Source: Epiperipatus broadwayi (taxonomy: Eukaryota; Onychophora; Udeonychophora; Euonychophora; Peripatidae). From it: a stretch of 64,000 nt of DNA. The position numbers and the translations under genes were made by a program. The notes beneath the pieces are model-generated. The model had not been told where the DNA came from. It did no database searches and saw nothing but the letters and a program-made list of their open reading frames with translations. This document shows positions 23,638 through 35,951 of this stretch, one piece after another; the stretch's first letter is position 1; the number at the start of each line of letters is the position of its first letter. Where the stretch lies: the NCBI GenBank assembly GCA_028023455.1, contig JAQFVV010006310.1:2358001-2422000 (forward strand). The letters run 5' to 3'.

Positions 23638-25230
23638 TTTCAAAGGTAACTTTATTCAAAAAATAGGTGGTTACATTGGTTGTTGATTATACACAGTGTT
23701 ATACATAGGTTTACACAGTTATTACATTACAGTCTGTATGTTTGATTAGAGACTCTTTGCGCTTCAGATTTCCCTGGGTTTGCCTTTGCCCTTTTCTAGT
23801 ATATCCTTTATTATAAAGTGGCCTGAATTTTAAAAAGAGACCATGTTGCTGCAAAGATATCAGGTGGTGCAATAATGCTGTCTCTTTCCCTTATTTTTTG
23901 CAATTTGTTTTTGTATGTGTTAGAGTGCCTTCTCATATTGTTCCCCATTGTAAAAGTGCATATGGTACACCAGAATGCATATAGGCTGAAAATGGTTACC
24001 CTTATGGTGGGTATTCCATTATTTTTGAATGTTTATAGTATCTAATCTATTGTGGTTCCATTTTTCCTATATCCGCCAACCATCATCTGTCTTATTTTTT
24101 CAAGTCCTAAACAATTATGTATGAAATGGTCCTGTGTTCCCTCAACCCTGTGACACAGCATACACAAGGGATCTATGTTTATGTAGAATCTTCTGTATCT
24201 TATAAATGACTTGTAGATAATGCTTTCAAATTGACTTTAATTATGAAATCATAAAATTTTGGTTCCAGGTACCATTTCCTAAATTTTTTAAGTAATTGCC
24301 TGTTATCAATTCCTAGTGCAGATATTTGGTGATTCTGAGATTGTTTTTGTGTTAAGAAATCATGTATTTGCCAATATGTATATTTTATTGAACTTTTCAG
24401 CATTATTTTGTTTTTAATGGTCTCAATGCTTTCAAGCAATGTAAAGATATAATTGTTTGTAGGTGGTGGGCAATCTGTGGGTGTGATCTTCAATATTGGT
24501 TCAATATCTGGAAATCTTTTGACCATGGCTATTAGCAGATTTATTTTTTTTTGTGTCTGAAACACTGATATTGAGTGAAGTCCCAGACCATTTCATTTTG
24601 TTGGTTGGTTAAGTTGCTTTATTGAAATGGCAATTACTTTCCTGTTCCATAATAATTTGTTACAAAAAAAGTTAATTGAGGTTATAAATGGTTTTGTGAA
24701 ACTGATTATTGGTAAATAGTAACTTATTTTTGACATTATGAGTTGATTGAATAGTGATACTTTTGCGTATATTGATAGATATGGTCTGGATAATGATTCT
24801 GTGATTCCTTCTGCATCCACTTTAAGTTTGTTTTGTATTGTTGTTTTCATTTGCTTCATTCCCAGATAAAATTGGAAACCTAAAAAACTGCTGGGCTTTC
24901 CTTAATAAATTTGTTTGTTTATTTTTCCTGTAAAGATTGTCTAAGCAGCTGACTTATTAATATTGATTTTAAGTTTGAATTTTTTTGTATATTCTTCTAT
25001 GATGTTCTGTAATGCTTGTAGTTGCTTTTTTGATGTTAAGAAAATTGTGATATTGTCCATATAAGTTTTACAAACAATGTATCTATTGGTATTTGATATT
25101 AACACTCCCTGTATTTTTTTTTTATTTTTTTCCAATAAAGGGTTTATATAGAATGTAAACAGTAGTGTACTCAGTTGTGATCCATGTGGTATTGATTGAG
25201 TGGGATAGAAAGATGATGAGGTTGTTGTTG
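23638..25230 (-). pseudogene. LINE A: 5'-truncated APE-type LINE, RT to 3' end
   Basis: Minus-strand non-LTR retrotransposon of the same family as LINE B. From its truncated 5' side: FYPTQSIPHGSQLSTLLF (RT region upstream of the catalytic box), KTYMDNITIFLTS (catalytic Y-x-D-D box read as YMDN), KININKSA, then LLWNRKVIAI with QLNQPTK (the thumb region seen in L1/Tx1-like elements). A C-terminal zinc-binding segment C-x2-C-x8-H-x4-C lies at 24111-24164 (CMLCHRVEG...DHFIHNC). Frames are interrupted near 24580, 24880 and 24930. The 3' UTR ends AATAAAGTTACCTTTGAAAC and passes into (AAT)n. The second aspartate of the active site is N in this copy, which would probably abolish activity. Clade assignment as L1/Tx1-like is tentative. 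Confidence 0.85.
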
Positions 25231-25231
25231 C

Positions 25232-25461
<230 letters not shown>

Positions 25462-26236
25462 CAATAATATACTTTATTGTCAACAAAGGCTACATGATGT
25501 TTACATACTTATGCCTTAGTTACAGTGGCATGATGATTTTTACAGATTTGGTTTGATTGAGATTTTCATTGCTAATTACATAGGTATGGATGTGTTGAAT
25601 AGGGGTCTACATTAGTTAACCCATTCAATTACTATACTTTACAAACCCTAGGTTTCTGTGGTAGATTTTTTTCACACTATGATACTTTTGTTATTGTTAT
25701 CATTGTTTAATTTTACTATTCATTTCTGATTTTGTTGTTACTTAGTGTCCCTCCTTCCATCTCTGATTAATATTCTACTGATTAATATTCTACTATTGTC
25801 TTTGTTCATTGGTCAAAAGTTTTATTCATTTGTTCAGCTGTGTGAGAATCCATATTTTATATTGTCCTTTTAGTTTCTTGTTTATTGTTGGTTTTGTTTG
25901 AATAGGCTGGGCTTATATAATGGCTAGTTTTGCATGCTCTTATAAATTATCTTGTAATTTTAATAGTGACCAGGTGGCTACATAGATATCTGGATGTGCA
26001 ATCTTTGCATCTCTGTTCCTTATTTGTTGTAGCTTGTTGTAAAATGTTGCTGGATGCTATCTGGTATTATTTCCCAGGCTGAATATACATTGTGTGCACC
26101 AAAATGCATAAAGTCCAAAGATTGCTGCCCATGCTGTAGGGGTTGTCTGCTTGTGTGTAAAATCTGTTAGCTGTTGTATAGTTTGTCTTGTTCTATATTG
26201 ATTTAGCATATTGTTTCATGTAGTATTTAGCAATGT

Positions 26237-26891
26237 ACAATTGTAAAATATGTGTTGTTGTGTTTCTTCAGCAGTATGGCATAGGTTGCAGAATGGGTCT
26301 ATTGACTATAAAGATGATGGTATCATAAGAAATAGGATGTTGGTAGTGCAAATAGATTTAGCTTGATCAAGAAGTAGAAGAACTTTGGTTCCATTGACCA
26401 TTTTCTGAAGTTTTTAAGGAGTTGCTTGTTGTTTACTGCCAGCATTGGACTAAAGGTCTGGTTGTTTGTGGTTGGGTTGATCAACTCGAATATCTGCCAG
26501 TATGTGTATTTGCTATCAAATGTGAGTGTTGTAGTTCTGACATTGATTTGTGCTGAGTGTGCTAATGATACTAGATATCCATATGTGATGGGTGGACAAT
26601 CTGTAGGGATTATATTGAGGAAAAATTGTAGCTGCTGAAACTATGCAGTGATCTTTGCCAGTAGGTTTATTGTTTTAGTGTGTGGAACAGATGTATTGTG
26701 TGTAGTGCCAGACCATTCTGTATAGTTGGTTGACTGAGTTGTTTGACAGAATTGTTTGAAATGGCTACAGTTTTCCTACCCCATAGTAGTTTGCTACAGA
26801 GTGATGATATAGCCACTGTAAAGTTTTTTGTAAAGTTGACAATAGGTGAATAATATGCAATTCTTGTCATGAATATGTTAAATAAGTGCAT
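26237..26891 (-). pseudogene. LINE B ORF2 C-terminus (thumb and CCHC)
   Basis: The minus strand reads IFMTRIAYYSPIVNFTK, SSLCSKLLWGRKTVAI and KQLSQPTIQNGLALHTIHL, collinear with LINE A (SYYLPIISFTK, LLWNRKVIAI, QLNQPTK). Downstream, at 26237-26290, a second frame encodes FCNLCHTAEE...QQHIFYNC, a C-x2-C-x8-H-x4-C zinc-binding segment. The equivalent segment in LINE A has the same spacing, which confirms it is a real conserved element of the family. Frameshifts separate the pieces. Confidence 0.8.
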
Positions 26892-26977
26892 TTTTGAATA
26901 TAGTGATAAGTATGCATTTTATAAAGATGTGGCTATGTTTGTTGCTTTCTGTTTGAGCTTATTTTGAAGTGTTTGTC

Positions 26978-28312
26978 TCATTCCATGTGCTCCTGCAGGT
27001 AAAATGGGAATCCAAGAAATGGAGTAGGTTTTCCTTGATATAGCTGTGTGTAGGTATAGTATGTGTAGGGTTTGTTAGTATAGATGAACCATGCTGATGT
27101 TTTGCTTAGGTTGAATTGTAGTTTGTTTATGTCTGTGTAATTTTGTAGTATTCTTTCTAATACTGGCATTTCATTATGTGATGTTAGAAACACCCATGGA
27201 ATACGTTGGGCAGTTTGTGGTATTAATATTCCTGGTAATTCATTTTCAATCTGTTTTAAGAGTGGATTTTATATATAGAATAAACAGCAGTGCACAGAGT
27301 AGGATACTTGTGAAATTGATTGTGTTGGATTAAATGCTGTTGAGTTTCTGCTACTAAGTATGAGGTGTATTTCTCAGTTGAGTAAGAGATTTGTGATGAT
27401 GTATAGTAGGGTGGGTGGAATTGCTGTATTTGCAAGCATGTTCATTAAGACATCTATTGCAACAGAATCAAATGCTGCCTGTATATCCAGTTGAATTGCA
27501 ATTGGGGCATACTTTTTCTCTTGCTGCATTGCACTTTGTATCATTTTAAATACAAGTGCAGCCTGTGTGGGGAAGGATCCCTTCTTTGTGTACATGTTTG
27601 ATATCAGGTACAGTATGTATGTTTCTATTTTATCTTTGACTACCTTTTCCAATAATTTAATTCCCAATGGACCCATGGAGAGGTTGTTGAGATTTGAAAT
27701 GGCTGTTTTTTTGTTAAATGGCACTATTGCTAATTGGATATAGTCCTCTAGTATTGTATATTTTTTGTGATAGGAAGTAGAATTGCAAAGGTACTCTGTG
27801 GTAAATTGACTCAAATGTGAAAAGACAAATATACTGTGGTAATTGCCATGTGGTTCCAGGGTGGCAACTGTTGGGAATTTTTTTAAGCTTTTCAGCAAAT
27901 TGTTGGATCAGAAAGGGACTATCTGTTTCAGGTGTTCCAAACTCAACAGTGGTTAGTGTGCATTGTTTATATATTTGGAGCTTTTGCTTGAAATGTTGGT
28001 ATATGGGGTCCAGCATGTTATGTCCTGCATAGACATTGCCGCTTATCTCAATTGCCATGGGCACTTTTCTGGTTGATGGATAGCCTAGGCACCAGTGGAT
28101 ATATGCAGTGTCCATGTGTGTTGTTGGGTGAGGCATATTTTTCTTTTTGTGGCAAGGTATTCTTTTAATTGTTTACATGTATTGTAGTATAGCTTTGTTA
28201 GTTTTTGTATGTATTGGTGGGTGTTGTGCATGGGTCTGGCGATGGTGATTCTTTTGTGGAGATCATCTGCTAGTGCCATTAATTGGGAGGATGATGGTGA
28301 ATATCTTGTCAT
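26978..28312 (-). pseudogene. LINE B ORF2 reverse transcriptase, catalytic box deleted
   Basis: RT fragments in alternating frames. YSPSSSQLMALADDLHKRI opens the linker. AISNLNNLSMGPLGIKLLEK is the finger block. AIQLDIQAAFDSVAIDVL holds motif A (first catalytic aspartate in LDIQAAFDS). PTQSISQ aligns with LINE A's PTQSIPHGSQ (motif B side). LINE A then has KTYMDNITIFLTS, whereas LINE B has only IPWVFLTSHNE, so about ten residues including the Y-x-D-D box are missing. The following KLQFNLSKTSAWF and FLGFPFYL (motif D/E region) are present. Several overlapping frames between 27374 and 28136 reflect a single frameshift near 27890. Confidence 0.85.
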
Positions 28313-28479
28313 GTGATGTATGTTGAAAGATAGTATGTTGATGAATTATTGGTATTTTTGAATTGGATCTTGTGACATATCGTTAATTTTATTTAGCATG
28401 ATGTAAGTCTCTGAGAATAGGAATTCAGTAGTGGTTGTTGGGAGTAGGAGTCTGATTGTTTTTTTCTAGATGAATGAAT

Positions 28480-29363
28480 GTTGTTTGGAGCTCAGAGAAA
28501 TTTATTGCAATGGTTTGCATGACATGGTCTGAAAATGGGCATGGATTGAATTGGAAGTTGATTAAGTGATGAAGCATTGGTGTGTAGTACCATAGATCAA
28601 TAAGTGTGGCATGACATTAATTATAGAATGTCACTGAATCTGTGGCAACAAAACCCTGAGTACTCATGAGTGGCAGGTTTAATTGATGTAACCATTTTGT
28701 ATTGAATTTTTTATGGCTTAAGTTGAAATCATGCATTAATATTGTTGGGTTGTGTCTGGTTGCAAGCTGGGAGTTTATTGTGAGAATTATATGCGCTATT
28801 ATGCTGGGCTCTGGGGATACATACACAAAAATAATGCTGAGTGTGGTAATTTGATGCTGGAATGCAGTGATTAGGAAAGGTGAGTCAATGTAAATAATTT
28901 TGAAGGTTGAAAAATTGTAGTTTGAGGCTATGAATAAGCCTGTGCCTGTTGAAGGTGATGATGTATCCCTGGAGTATGTGGAAAAACCTTGGTTGTCTAG
29001 GTATGTGGCTGGATTAATTTGTGATCCATTATAGATTTTTGTTTCTAGTAATCCTAGTATTTGTGGTTGTATGATGCTAATCCATTTGTTGAGCTGATAT
29101 ATTTTTGCTATTAAATTAATTCCTCTGACATCCAGTGCTGCTATTTTAATTTTCATTAACTGTCTAGCTGGGATTGGTTTGGCTTTACATTGTGTAATTT
29201 CACTGATTTGTTTTATTTCTGTTTGGTTTTGATCTGTTTTGTTGGCTTTTGTATCATTCTTCTGATTGATTTTTGTATTGAGTGTTTGTGGGTCTTGTGC
29301 TTCTTCAGTTTGTGATTCTGTGGTTATTAACTGTTTTTCAAATAAATTTGTGATTATTTCCAT
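28480..29363 (-). pseudogene. LINE B ORF2 APE-type endonuclease
   Basis: The minus strand encodes an exonuclease-endonuclease-phosphatase domain. After a Q/T/N-rich N-terminal leader come KIAALDVRGIN (usually W-N-x-R-G), ILGLLETKI (catalytic E), GTGLFIASN, IIFVYVSPEP, then TILMHDFNLSH (the G-D-F-N motif, with G changed to H). After a stop at 28617 the frame continues as PFSDHVMQTI, with the S-D-H catalytic motif at 28524-28532. The set of motifs and their spacing fit the nicking endonuclease that starts target-primed reverse transcription. Substitutions at the first N and the G, plus the stop, suggest it is dead. Confidence 0.85.
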
Positions 29364-29685
29364 TGATCTTGAGACCTCATTTATATAATCAATGATTGAT
29401 GAATCAGAGTTATCATCATCTATCTTTGCTTTTTTGTTAGCTTTTTTCTGTTAGTCTCTCAGGCTTTCTCTTGCTTTCTAGTTGGATTAGGTTTGTTAGT
29501 TGCATTGTTGTGCTAGGGTTGCTTGGGGGGTAGGAGTGTCTCCATAATTCCTATGGCTGTCTTATTGGTAATAGTATGCTGTGTGATTTTATCCATTGTA
29601 CAGTCAAATTCTGGTATATATACATTTGCTTTAATTGTATTATTTTTGTTTGGCTTCTGCTTTCTCTTTGGTCATGTTTCTTGGT

Positions 29686-30766
29686 TTAGAGTTTTGTTGT
29701 TTTTTCTATGAATAAATCTAAAAGGTCTAAGCTTGGTATCTTTGCTTTTTTGTTATTATTTCTTTGTGTAGTTTCCTTGAAAATAGCTATCTTTTCTTCT
29801 GTTTGCATATTAGTGTTGAAATTTTGTTTTTGTGTGTGTTTCGATTTCTGGTTAAGTTCTGGCAGTTTGAACATTGTGCAATAACATGTCCCCTTTGTTT
29901 ACATGAGTAACACTGTGGTTTCAGACCTGTAATATATAGAGTGAGCAATGCTTCCTGATCCAGGATTTGTGTTGGTATATCATCTGGATCAGTATCTGAA
30001 TGAGTTTTATTCTGAACTCATAAGTGTTACTCATGATTGATATTGGTGTGTCTTTCTGGTATACTGTTTTGAACATAATAACCTTGCCAAATGGTTCCAT
30101 CATCCTTTGGAAGTCTTGTTCTTTGTATTCCAAGTATGTGTTCTTAATTATTCCTGAAATGGTATTGTGATAGTTTTGGTCTATAGTGATCAGTGTGAAG
30201 TTACCCAATGATTTGACTTGTCTTTGAAATCTTTCTCTTTGTGTGATTTCATAAAATTCCAGTATTAGGTACTGGTCATTGGGATGTTCTGCAATCTGTT
30301 GTATTGTGTCCCAGAATCCATTTAATGTTATTGCCTCATACAGCAACTCTTTTGGGAATTTATATAATGAAATGTTGCTGTCTGTTGCTGACAACACCAT
30401 GGACTTGGGGGGAAAAAATCTCTTGAATGTTGCAAAGAGATGCTTTGGTATGGATTTATTGAATAATTCAGTTGTGATGTTCAATTTTTCTTCATTCCAG
30501 ACAATTTCTGGTGGATTTTGACTTTCCTGTTTTTCAATTTCTAAATTATTTATGTCACTATCAGTTGGTTTCCTATATCTGGGATTGATCTTTTGAGAGG
30601 TGGTTGCATTGCTTTTTTTTATCTCTTTGCTGATATCTGAATTAAATTGACTTTCAGTTTTTTTGTTAGGATAAATGAATTTATTTTTTATTTTCCTTTG
30701 ACCATGTCTGCAAACATTGGCTTGTTTTTTTTTCTTTTTTATGACTTTCATTGGCGTTTTTGCCAC
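29686..30766 (-). pseudogene. LINE B ORF1 (RNA-binding protein with zinc knuckle)
   Basis: Begins at an ATG at 30766 with a basic patch (KVIKKKKKQ), then a charged low-complexity region, then a globular part. In the globular part YLILEFYEI and EPFGKVIMFKTVY look like an RRM-type fold. The open frame ends at 29921, but a one-base shift near 29930 continues into LKPQCYSCKQRGHVIAQC at 29871-29912, a C-x2-C-x4-H-x4-C zinc knuckle. It then runs on in an NK-rich tail to a stop near 29686. RRM plus knuckle is a usual ORF1 arrangement for Tx1/Jockey-like LINEs, which bind their own RNA. The frameshift could be a mutation; a programmed shift is less likely given the decay of the rest. Confidence 0.8.
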
Positions 30767-30964
30767 TGTTAATTAGGTCATGTGATTTTTGAGCCTTCAT
30801 GCTTGCGTTCTTAATTTGTTGAAATTGGTTTTCAATTTTAAAATTATCAATTAAATTCTGCTTATTTTTTCTGTTAATTAATATTAATTAATTTAATATT
30901 GAATTTTTGATGTTATATATATATTTACTTTATTTCTGATAGTCTTTATTAAATTTTTAATGGT

Positions 30965-31341
<377 letters not shown>

Positions 31342-31888
31342 CAAACTTTATATGTCTTTGATCCTTCCTATTCCTATTTTGGAATTTGGATCAATTTTAT
31401 GGAATTCACATTCAAAAAGAAACATAAGTAAAATGCAATTAGGTTTCAAAAAATTTTCTAGGTTTTGTCAACTAAAAAATAATTGTAATATATCTCTTTT
31501 AGCAAGAAGAAAAGCTAGGATATGAAATGTTTATACAAAATCATTACTGAAAAAAATATTTCTTATAACATGATTTCAAAACTGCATTTGAATTATTGTC
31601 AATATGAAACCCATGTCCATAATTATTTCTTCAGTGAAACTTGTAGAAGTGATACTTTAAATTTTTTCTTCTTTCATCTACCTAATACTTACAATTCATA
31701 TTTTGTTACTGAAAACCTTTTTCAATTTTATATTAATAAATTTTCAAAAGTTTTAAAATATATATACAATGTATAATTAATGATTTTTTTTATTATTCCT
31801 CTAAATCATATAGTATATATCTTTCTATGTGCAAGCTGTAATTGGCCTTTGACTGTAGATATAAACACTAAATAAAGAATTGATTTAA

Positions 31889-31930
<42 letters not shown>

Positions 31931-31932
31931 TT
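31342..31932 (+). pseudogene. LINE C: 3' fragment of a Jockey/CR1-type LINE
   Basis: Plus-strand RT C-terminus. LYMSLILPIPILEFGSILWN (the thumb motif A-Y-K-S-L-V-R-P-x-L-E-Y-x-S-x-V-W) is followed by KFSRFCQLKNNCN and LLARRKAR. A frameshift near 31520 then continues the protein as MKCLYKIITEKN to a stop at 31776. A 3' UTR with GGCCTTTGACTGTAGATATAA and AATAAAG ends in a clean (ATT)n tail at 31889-31932. The ending is unlike LINE A/B, so it is a different family. It is 5'-truncated and begins immediately after the large (ATT)n array. Confidence 0.8.
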
Positions 31933-32612
31933 GCTATAAATAAATATATAAAATTTAATATAAATGTGTGAAATTGTTGGTGTGTGTAAATGCTTGCACT
32001 GATATACTACTACATACACTCACATCTGTTCCACAATCATTCTTATCTTATGCTGAAGATTAATGCTGTGTTCTTATATTTTATTATTGTATAACTGTGT
32101 TTGCTGGTCTCATTAAAGAAATTAATGAATTAATAGAGCAACTTTATTAATGATTTTTAAATTCTATTATTTTTGTTTATAATTATATAATTATTTCACT
32201 AATGTATTAGATTGAGGTTATCTATCTCAATATATTTAACATTCATTTTAAAACAGTTATCAAACTTATGAATATTAATATATAGACTAATATTAAAGTT
32301 TATATTATAGAATTAACTATTTTGTTCATGAATTATAATTATTATATTTTTTTTATTTCTGCCATAAATAAAAGTTTGACAGAAATAGCTTCTGTAAAAG
32401 TTTAATTTTATTAATTCAATGTATTTCTGAAATACTTAATGAATTCATTAAAAAAAATTCTGAACTTTGGAAATTATGCTAACATAGATATTGTAATGTA
32501 ACCTTTAGCCTTCATAGCAGCTTCTTCTGCTGTCACTGCTTACCTAAATTTAACAAATAAAACCAACTACTATTATTATATTATATTCTTATATAAAATA
32601 TAAGATATCATT
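31933..32612. other. Non-coding stretch
   Basis: AT-rich sequence without recognisable genes or repeats apart from short A/T runs. Confidence 0.6.
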
Positions 32613-32613
32613 T

Positions 32614-32708
32614 ATCAAGCATCAGTGGTCGAGGTGGTCAGCACAGCTGCTTTACAAGCAGTTGTCCCAGTTGTGGGTTCACTTCCTGACCGATGCTATG
32701 GCACATGA
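32614..32708 (+). mobile_element. tRNA-derived SINE, family I
   Basis: Best-preserved A-box region of the three copies (AGTGGTCGAGGTGGTCAGCA), an anticodon-like stem CTGCTTTACAAGCAG, and a B-box-like GGTTCACTTCC. It ends GACCGATGCTATGGCACATG. It is about 10 bp shorter than the other copies in the variable-arm region. Confidence 0.85.
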
Positions 32709-32709
32709 A

Positions 32710-33904
32710 ATATATATATCTTTCTATCTCAAGTCCAAATCATACCATAATTATAACATCATGCACCATAAAACATTATTTCTTCTTATGCAATTATTTT
32801 AAACACAAATCTTAAATAAATAGATTCAGTTATAACATAATAATGAGACTTTTATTTAAATTACTCTTATCCAACAACGTGATAATTCTAGTGATGCAAT
32901 GGGTAAGAAGGGATTTTGTTCATACTAAGAAATCACATTACACTTTCTTATAATTAAAATCAAGATAATCTAATCGAAATAATCTTAAAACATTGAGGTA
33001 ATTTGATTACTACACAACATTAACTTTAATGAAATGACCTTATACTATATACTCATACCTCAAATGTTATTATACTTGTATGATTTGGATTTTCTGATTA
33101 TGCAGAAGATGGTAACAAAGACAAAAAAAAATAAGAATAAAATACATATTTTATTTAATAATATAAAGTATAACAAATATAAACATCTTATAAAGAGTCA
33201 TATATTCAAAATAGAAATAATCACAATAATGTTTTAATAATCAATTTAAATTCGTAATAGAAAATATATACCTCCTATGAATAAATACAGTTCTATCCTT
33301 ATATAAAATCTGATTGTCATTCTAAATATGTCATTAATATAAGAATCTTTCATTCATGTGTTTACCAAACTATGTTGCCAATAAAAGCTATATATAAAGA
33401 GGATGACTGCTTGAGTATTCATTGTTTGTTAATGCAATATGAAAGATATGATGTGCACACATCTGAATAAATTATCAAGTCTTTGTAAATTTAAGGGATT
33501 AGTAATAGTACTAAAAGTAATATTTAAGATAAGTGCAATATTTAAAATATCAACTGTCAGATATTCTACATAATTATTTAACAGATTTAATTAATAGTCA
33601 ATCTTTGTTCTGTTTGAAGTAACTCTAGTATTTAAATCCTACATTGTATTGTATACTATGTCATTAAATTGTTAATAGTTATTGTTTTGTTAATTGTTTG
33701 ATTTGTTTAGCATTTTTGTTTACTGTTGTCTGCTCTGCCAATTGTTATTTTTCCAAGAATCCTTGCTCTCCACAATTTAGAGGCAATTTTAGATATATGT
33801 GTAATGGTGTAGCTGTGGTAGGCACTTGTACATAGTATTCTCATCAATAAATTATAAATTTTCTAAGCTAGAGATCTAGTGACAACCTTTGATGATGTCC
33901 ATTA

Positions 33905-33905
<1 letters not shown>
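32710..33905. other. Non-coding stretch
   Basis: No supported gene. Short lysine/isoleucine/asparagine-rich frames only. An (AT)n tract follows at 33909. Confidence 0.6.

Positions 33906-33908
<3 letters not shown>

Positions 33909-33985
<77 letters not shown>
33909..33985. repeat. (AT)n repeat
   Basis: About 77 bp of AT alternation that abuts the left terminal repeat of PLE2; the element may have inserted at its edge. Confidence 0.95.
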
Positions 33986-33987
<2 letters not shown>

Positions 33988-33990
<3 letters not shown>

Positions 33991-34298
33991 CCAAAGAAAA
34001 TACATATAAAAACAAAAAAAGACTTATAAATCCAAGAAATAATATTATATTTCAACCAGAGGACTGGTTTTCATCAGAAAGAAAAAAAAAATACACAGTA
34101 AAATGGCGATAATCAAAAATTACAGATTTTAAAAGATTATAAAAGATTATAAATTTAACAAACCCTCCCTGATTGGTCACAAAATCTAACACAGAATATC
34201 TATCCAATCAATGACAAAATTCAAACAAAGAAAAACAAAAAATTCAAACAAAGAAAAAAACTACATTTCCTCCTAATCAAGTTTAAATTCTATTTAAC
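33988..34298. repeat. PLE2 left inverted terminal repeat
   Basis: Inverted complement of 35952-36236 over about 290-310 bp, with small indels mainly in A runs. It contains the minus-strand copy of the hammerhead-like core and the segment ATTTCCTCCTAATCAAG near its inner edge. Confidence 0.9.
34048..34077 (-). ncRNA. Hammerhead-like ribozyme core, left repeat
   Basis: On the minus strand: CTGATGA, a 6-bp stem AACCAG/CTGGTT with a TCCT loop, then GAAA. It is identical to the core in the right repeat. A convincing stem I is not seen, so activity is uncertain. Confidence 0.5.
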
Positions 34299-34317
34299 TT
34301 GGAGTTGAGGATATTAA

Positions 34318-35188
34318 ATGTGCTTTACAGATAGAAAGTATGATCATGGTCTTATTACTACTATGGTTGAATTAATATATTTGGTTTTAAGAAATATTTT
34401 TTTTACTTTTGATTCTAGATACTATTTGCAAAAACAAGGTACAGCAATGGGTACAAAGATAGCACCAAGTTATGCAAATATTTTTATGTCAAAACTAGAA
34501 TCCTCTATACTTGATAATGCTAAGCTGAAACCTCACACTTGGCTTAGATATATAGATGACATTTTCATGATATGGCCACATAGTGAAGTTGAATTTCATA
34601 ATTTTTTAAGTTATTTAAATAATTTTAATAAACATTAATTTCACAATGAATTTTTCAAAATCAATTGCTCATTTTCTTGATGTTGAAGTTATTTACACTA
34701 ATAGAGTTCTTACTACTCCTGTATATAGGAAACCAACTGATAATAACCGCTATCTACATTTTTATAGTAACCCTCCTAAACATTTAAAGGCTAATATTCC
34801 TTATAGTCAATTTTTAAGGATGAAGAGGATTTGTAATGATGAGAAATTTCTTCAACAAAATAATAGTATTTTATATAATAGATTGCTCAATATGAGGTAT
34901 CCTAAGACATTGTTGGATAATGCAGTAAGGATATCTTCTTTAATTGATAGAAAGAAACTTCTTTTATCTGAAAAGAGTAAAAAACAATTAGATGTTCCAC
35001 CATTGGTTCTTACTTTTAATAGAGATTTACCTAATATTAACCGGATATTGGCAAAACATTTTAACATATTACAGTCCACAGATTATTTAAAATCTATTTT
35101 TTCTGATCCACCTAAGGCTGTATATCAAAAACATAGATCACTTAGAGATATACTTGTCAAACAAATTTTATTAGTAGTTCTGTACAGG
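34318..35188 (+). pseudogene. PLE2 reverse transcriptase, C-terminal half
   Basis: Begins mid-domain. QGTAMGTKIAPSYANIFM is RT motif B. WLRYIDDIFMIW carries the catalytic YIDD at 34549-34560. A stop and one-base shift at about 34638 separate this from HFLDVEVIYTNRVLTTPVYR and KPTDNNRYLHFYSNPP, the conserved block after the palm in Penelope RTs. IPYSQFLRMKRICNDEKF and LNMRYPKTLLDNAV follow. A second frameshift near 35160-35190 separates it from the endonuclease. Motif A and everything upstream are missing. Only two frame breaks over 870 bp suggest a younger copy than PLE1. Confidence 0.88.
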
Positions 35189-35189
35189 A

Positions 35190-35643
35190 AAAAGGATGTT
35201 CTCCATGTAAAGATAAAAGATGTTTTACATGTAAACATATTGTTGTGACAAAAGTGGTCTTTAGTACTAAGAATTGTAATTTCAAATGGTATATTCCTAA
35301 TTATGTTACATGTAAAAGTGTTAATTTGATATATTTGATAGAGTGTAGTAGATGTTTAAACCAGTATATAGGTAAGTCAGCAAATAGTTTACATGTCAGA
35401 ATGACTAATCATAGATTTGACATTTTGCATAAGAATAAAGATAGACCGGTTTCAAAACATTTTAACTTACCAAATCATTCAATTGATGATTTAAAAGTAG
35501 TGATTCTTCAGGAAGGTATTTCTTCTACAAGGGAGAGGAAACAAAAGGAGAGTTTTTTTATTTTTAAATTCAAGACCTTAGAACCACATGGATTGAATTT
35601 GAACACTGGAACTATTACATCTCTGGGTTACCTGGTCTCCTAA
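35190..35643 (+). CDS. PLE2 GIY-YIG endonuclease (open fragment)
   Basis: An open frame (usable ATG at 35245, but similarity starts earlier, at 35194). It opens with GCSPCKDKRCFTCKHI, the cysteine-rich knuckle found between RT and endonuclease in Penelope-like elements. The GIY-YIG core follows as LIYLIECSRCLNQYIG, with a conserved arginine in SLHVRMTNHR and SKHFNLPNHS. The catalytic glutamate region is ERKQKESFFIFKFKTLEPHG. It ends at a stop at 35641-35643, about 310 bp before the right terminal repeat. This nuclease nicks target DNA for element integration. Functional only if joined to a working RT, which this copy lacks. Confidence 0.87.
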
Positions 35644-35951
35644 ATGATTTCTATATGTGTGTTTTTTATGTGAAAATTTTCTTATATGAGGTTTTTTATG
35701 TAAAGATTGGTTACATGGATGTTTAATATCTGTGTTTAATTGGTTTATAGATAAATAATTAGTTATAAATTATTGTACTTTGCACTAACTATAATTTTTG
35801 ATTAAAATGTATAAGTATTTTAGTTTTTAATGAATATTAATGTGAGCACAGCTATTTTTTGTATGTGAGCACAGTTTAATTTTTCTATGTATGCACATAT
35901 GTATATTTTAATTTTTAATTTTGGATTTTTTATTTTTATATTTATTTTAAT

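Larger units (their letters stand above)
25462..30790 (-). mobile_element. LINE B: near full-length two-ORF non-LTR retrotransposon, inactive
   Basis: A complete-looking layout on the minus strand: ORF1 with RNA-binding parts and a zinc knuckle (30766 to about 29690), ORF2 with an APE-type endonuclease (29363 to about 28480), RT (about 28310 to 26980), thumb and C-terminal CCHC (26890-26237), then a 3' UTR ending AATAAAGTATATTATTGAAAC at 25462 with a microsatellite tail. It shares C-terminal sequence with LINE A. Multiple stops and frameshifts, plus loss of the RT catalytic box, make it non-functional. Zinc-knuckle ORF1, APE endonuclease and the thumb motif suggest an L1/Tx1-like group, but the clade is unproven. 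The 5' end lies somewhere above 30766 and is not sharply visible. Confidence 0.85.

Noticed and set aside
22712-23659. 315-codon minus-strand polyarginine/polyisoleucine frame
   Set aside because: It is the translation of the pure TTC and ATT microsatellites; no start context, no other protein features.
27817-28032. Plus-strand 71-codon frame
   Set aside because: Antisense shadow of the LINE B reverse transcriptase region.
30279-30521. Plus-strand 80-codon frame
   Set aside because: Antisense shadow of LINE B ORF1.
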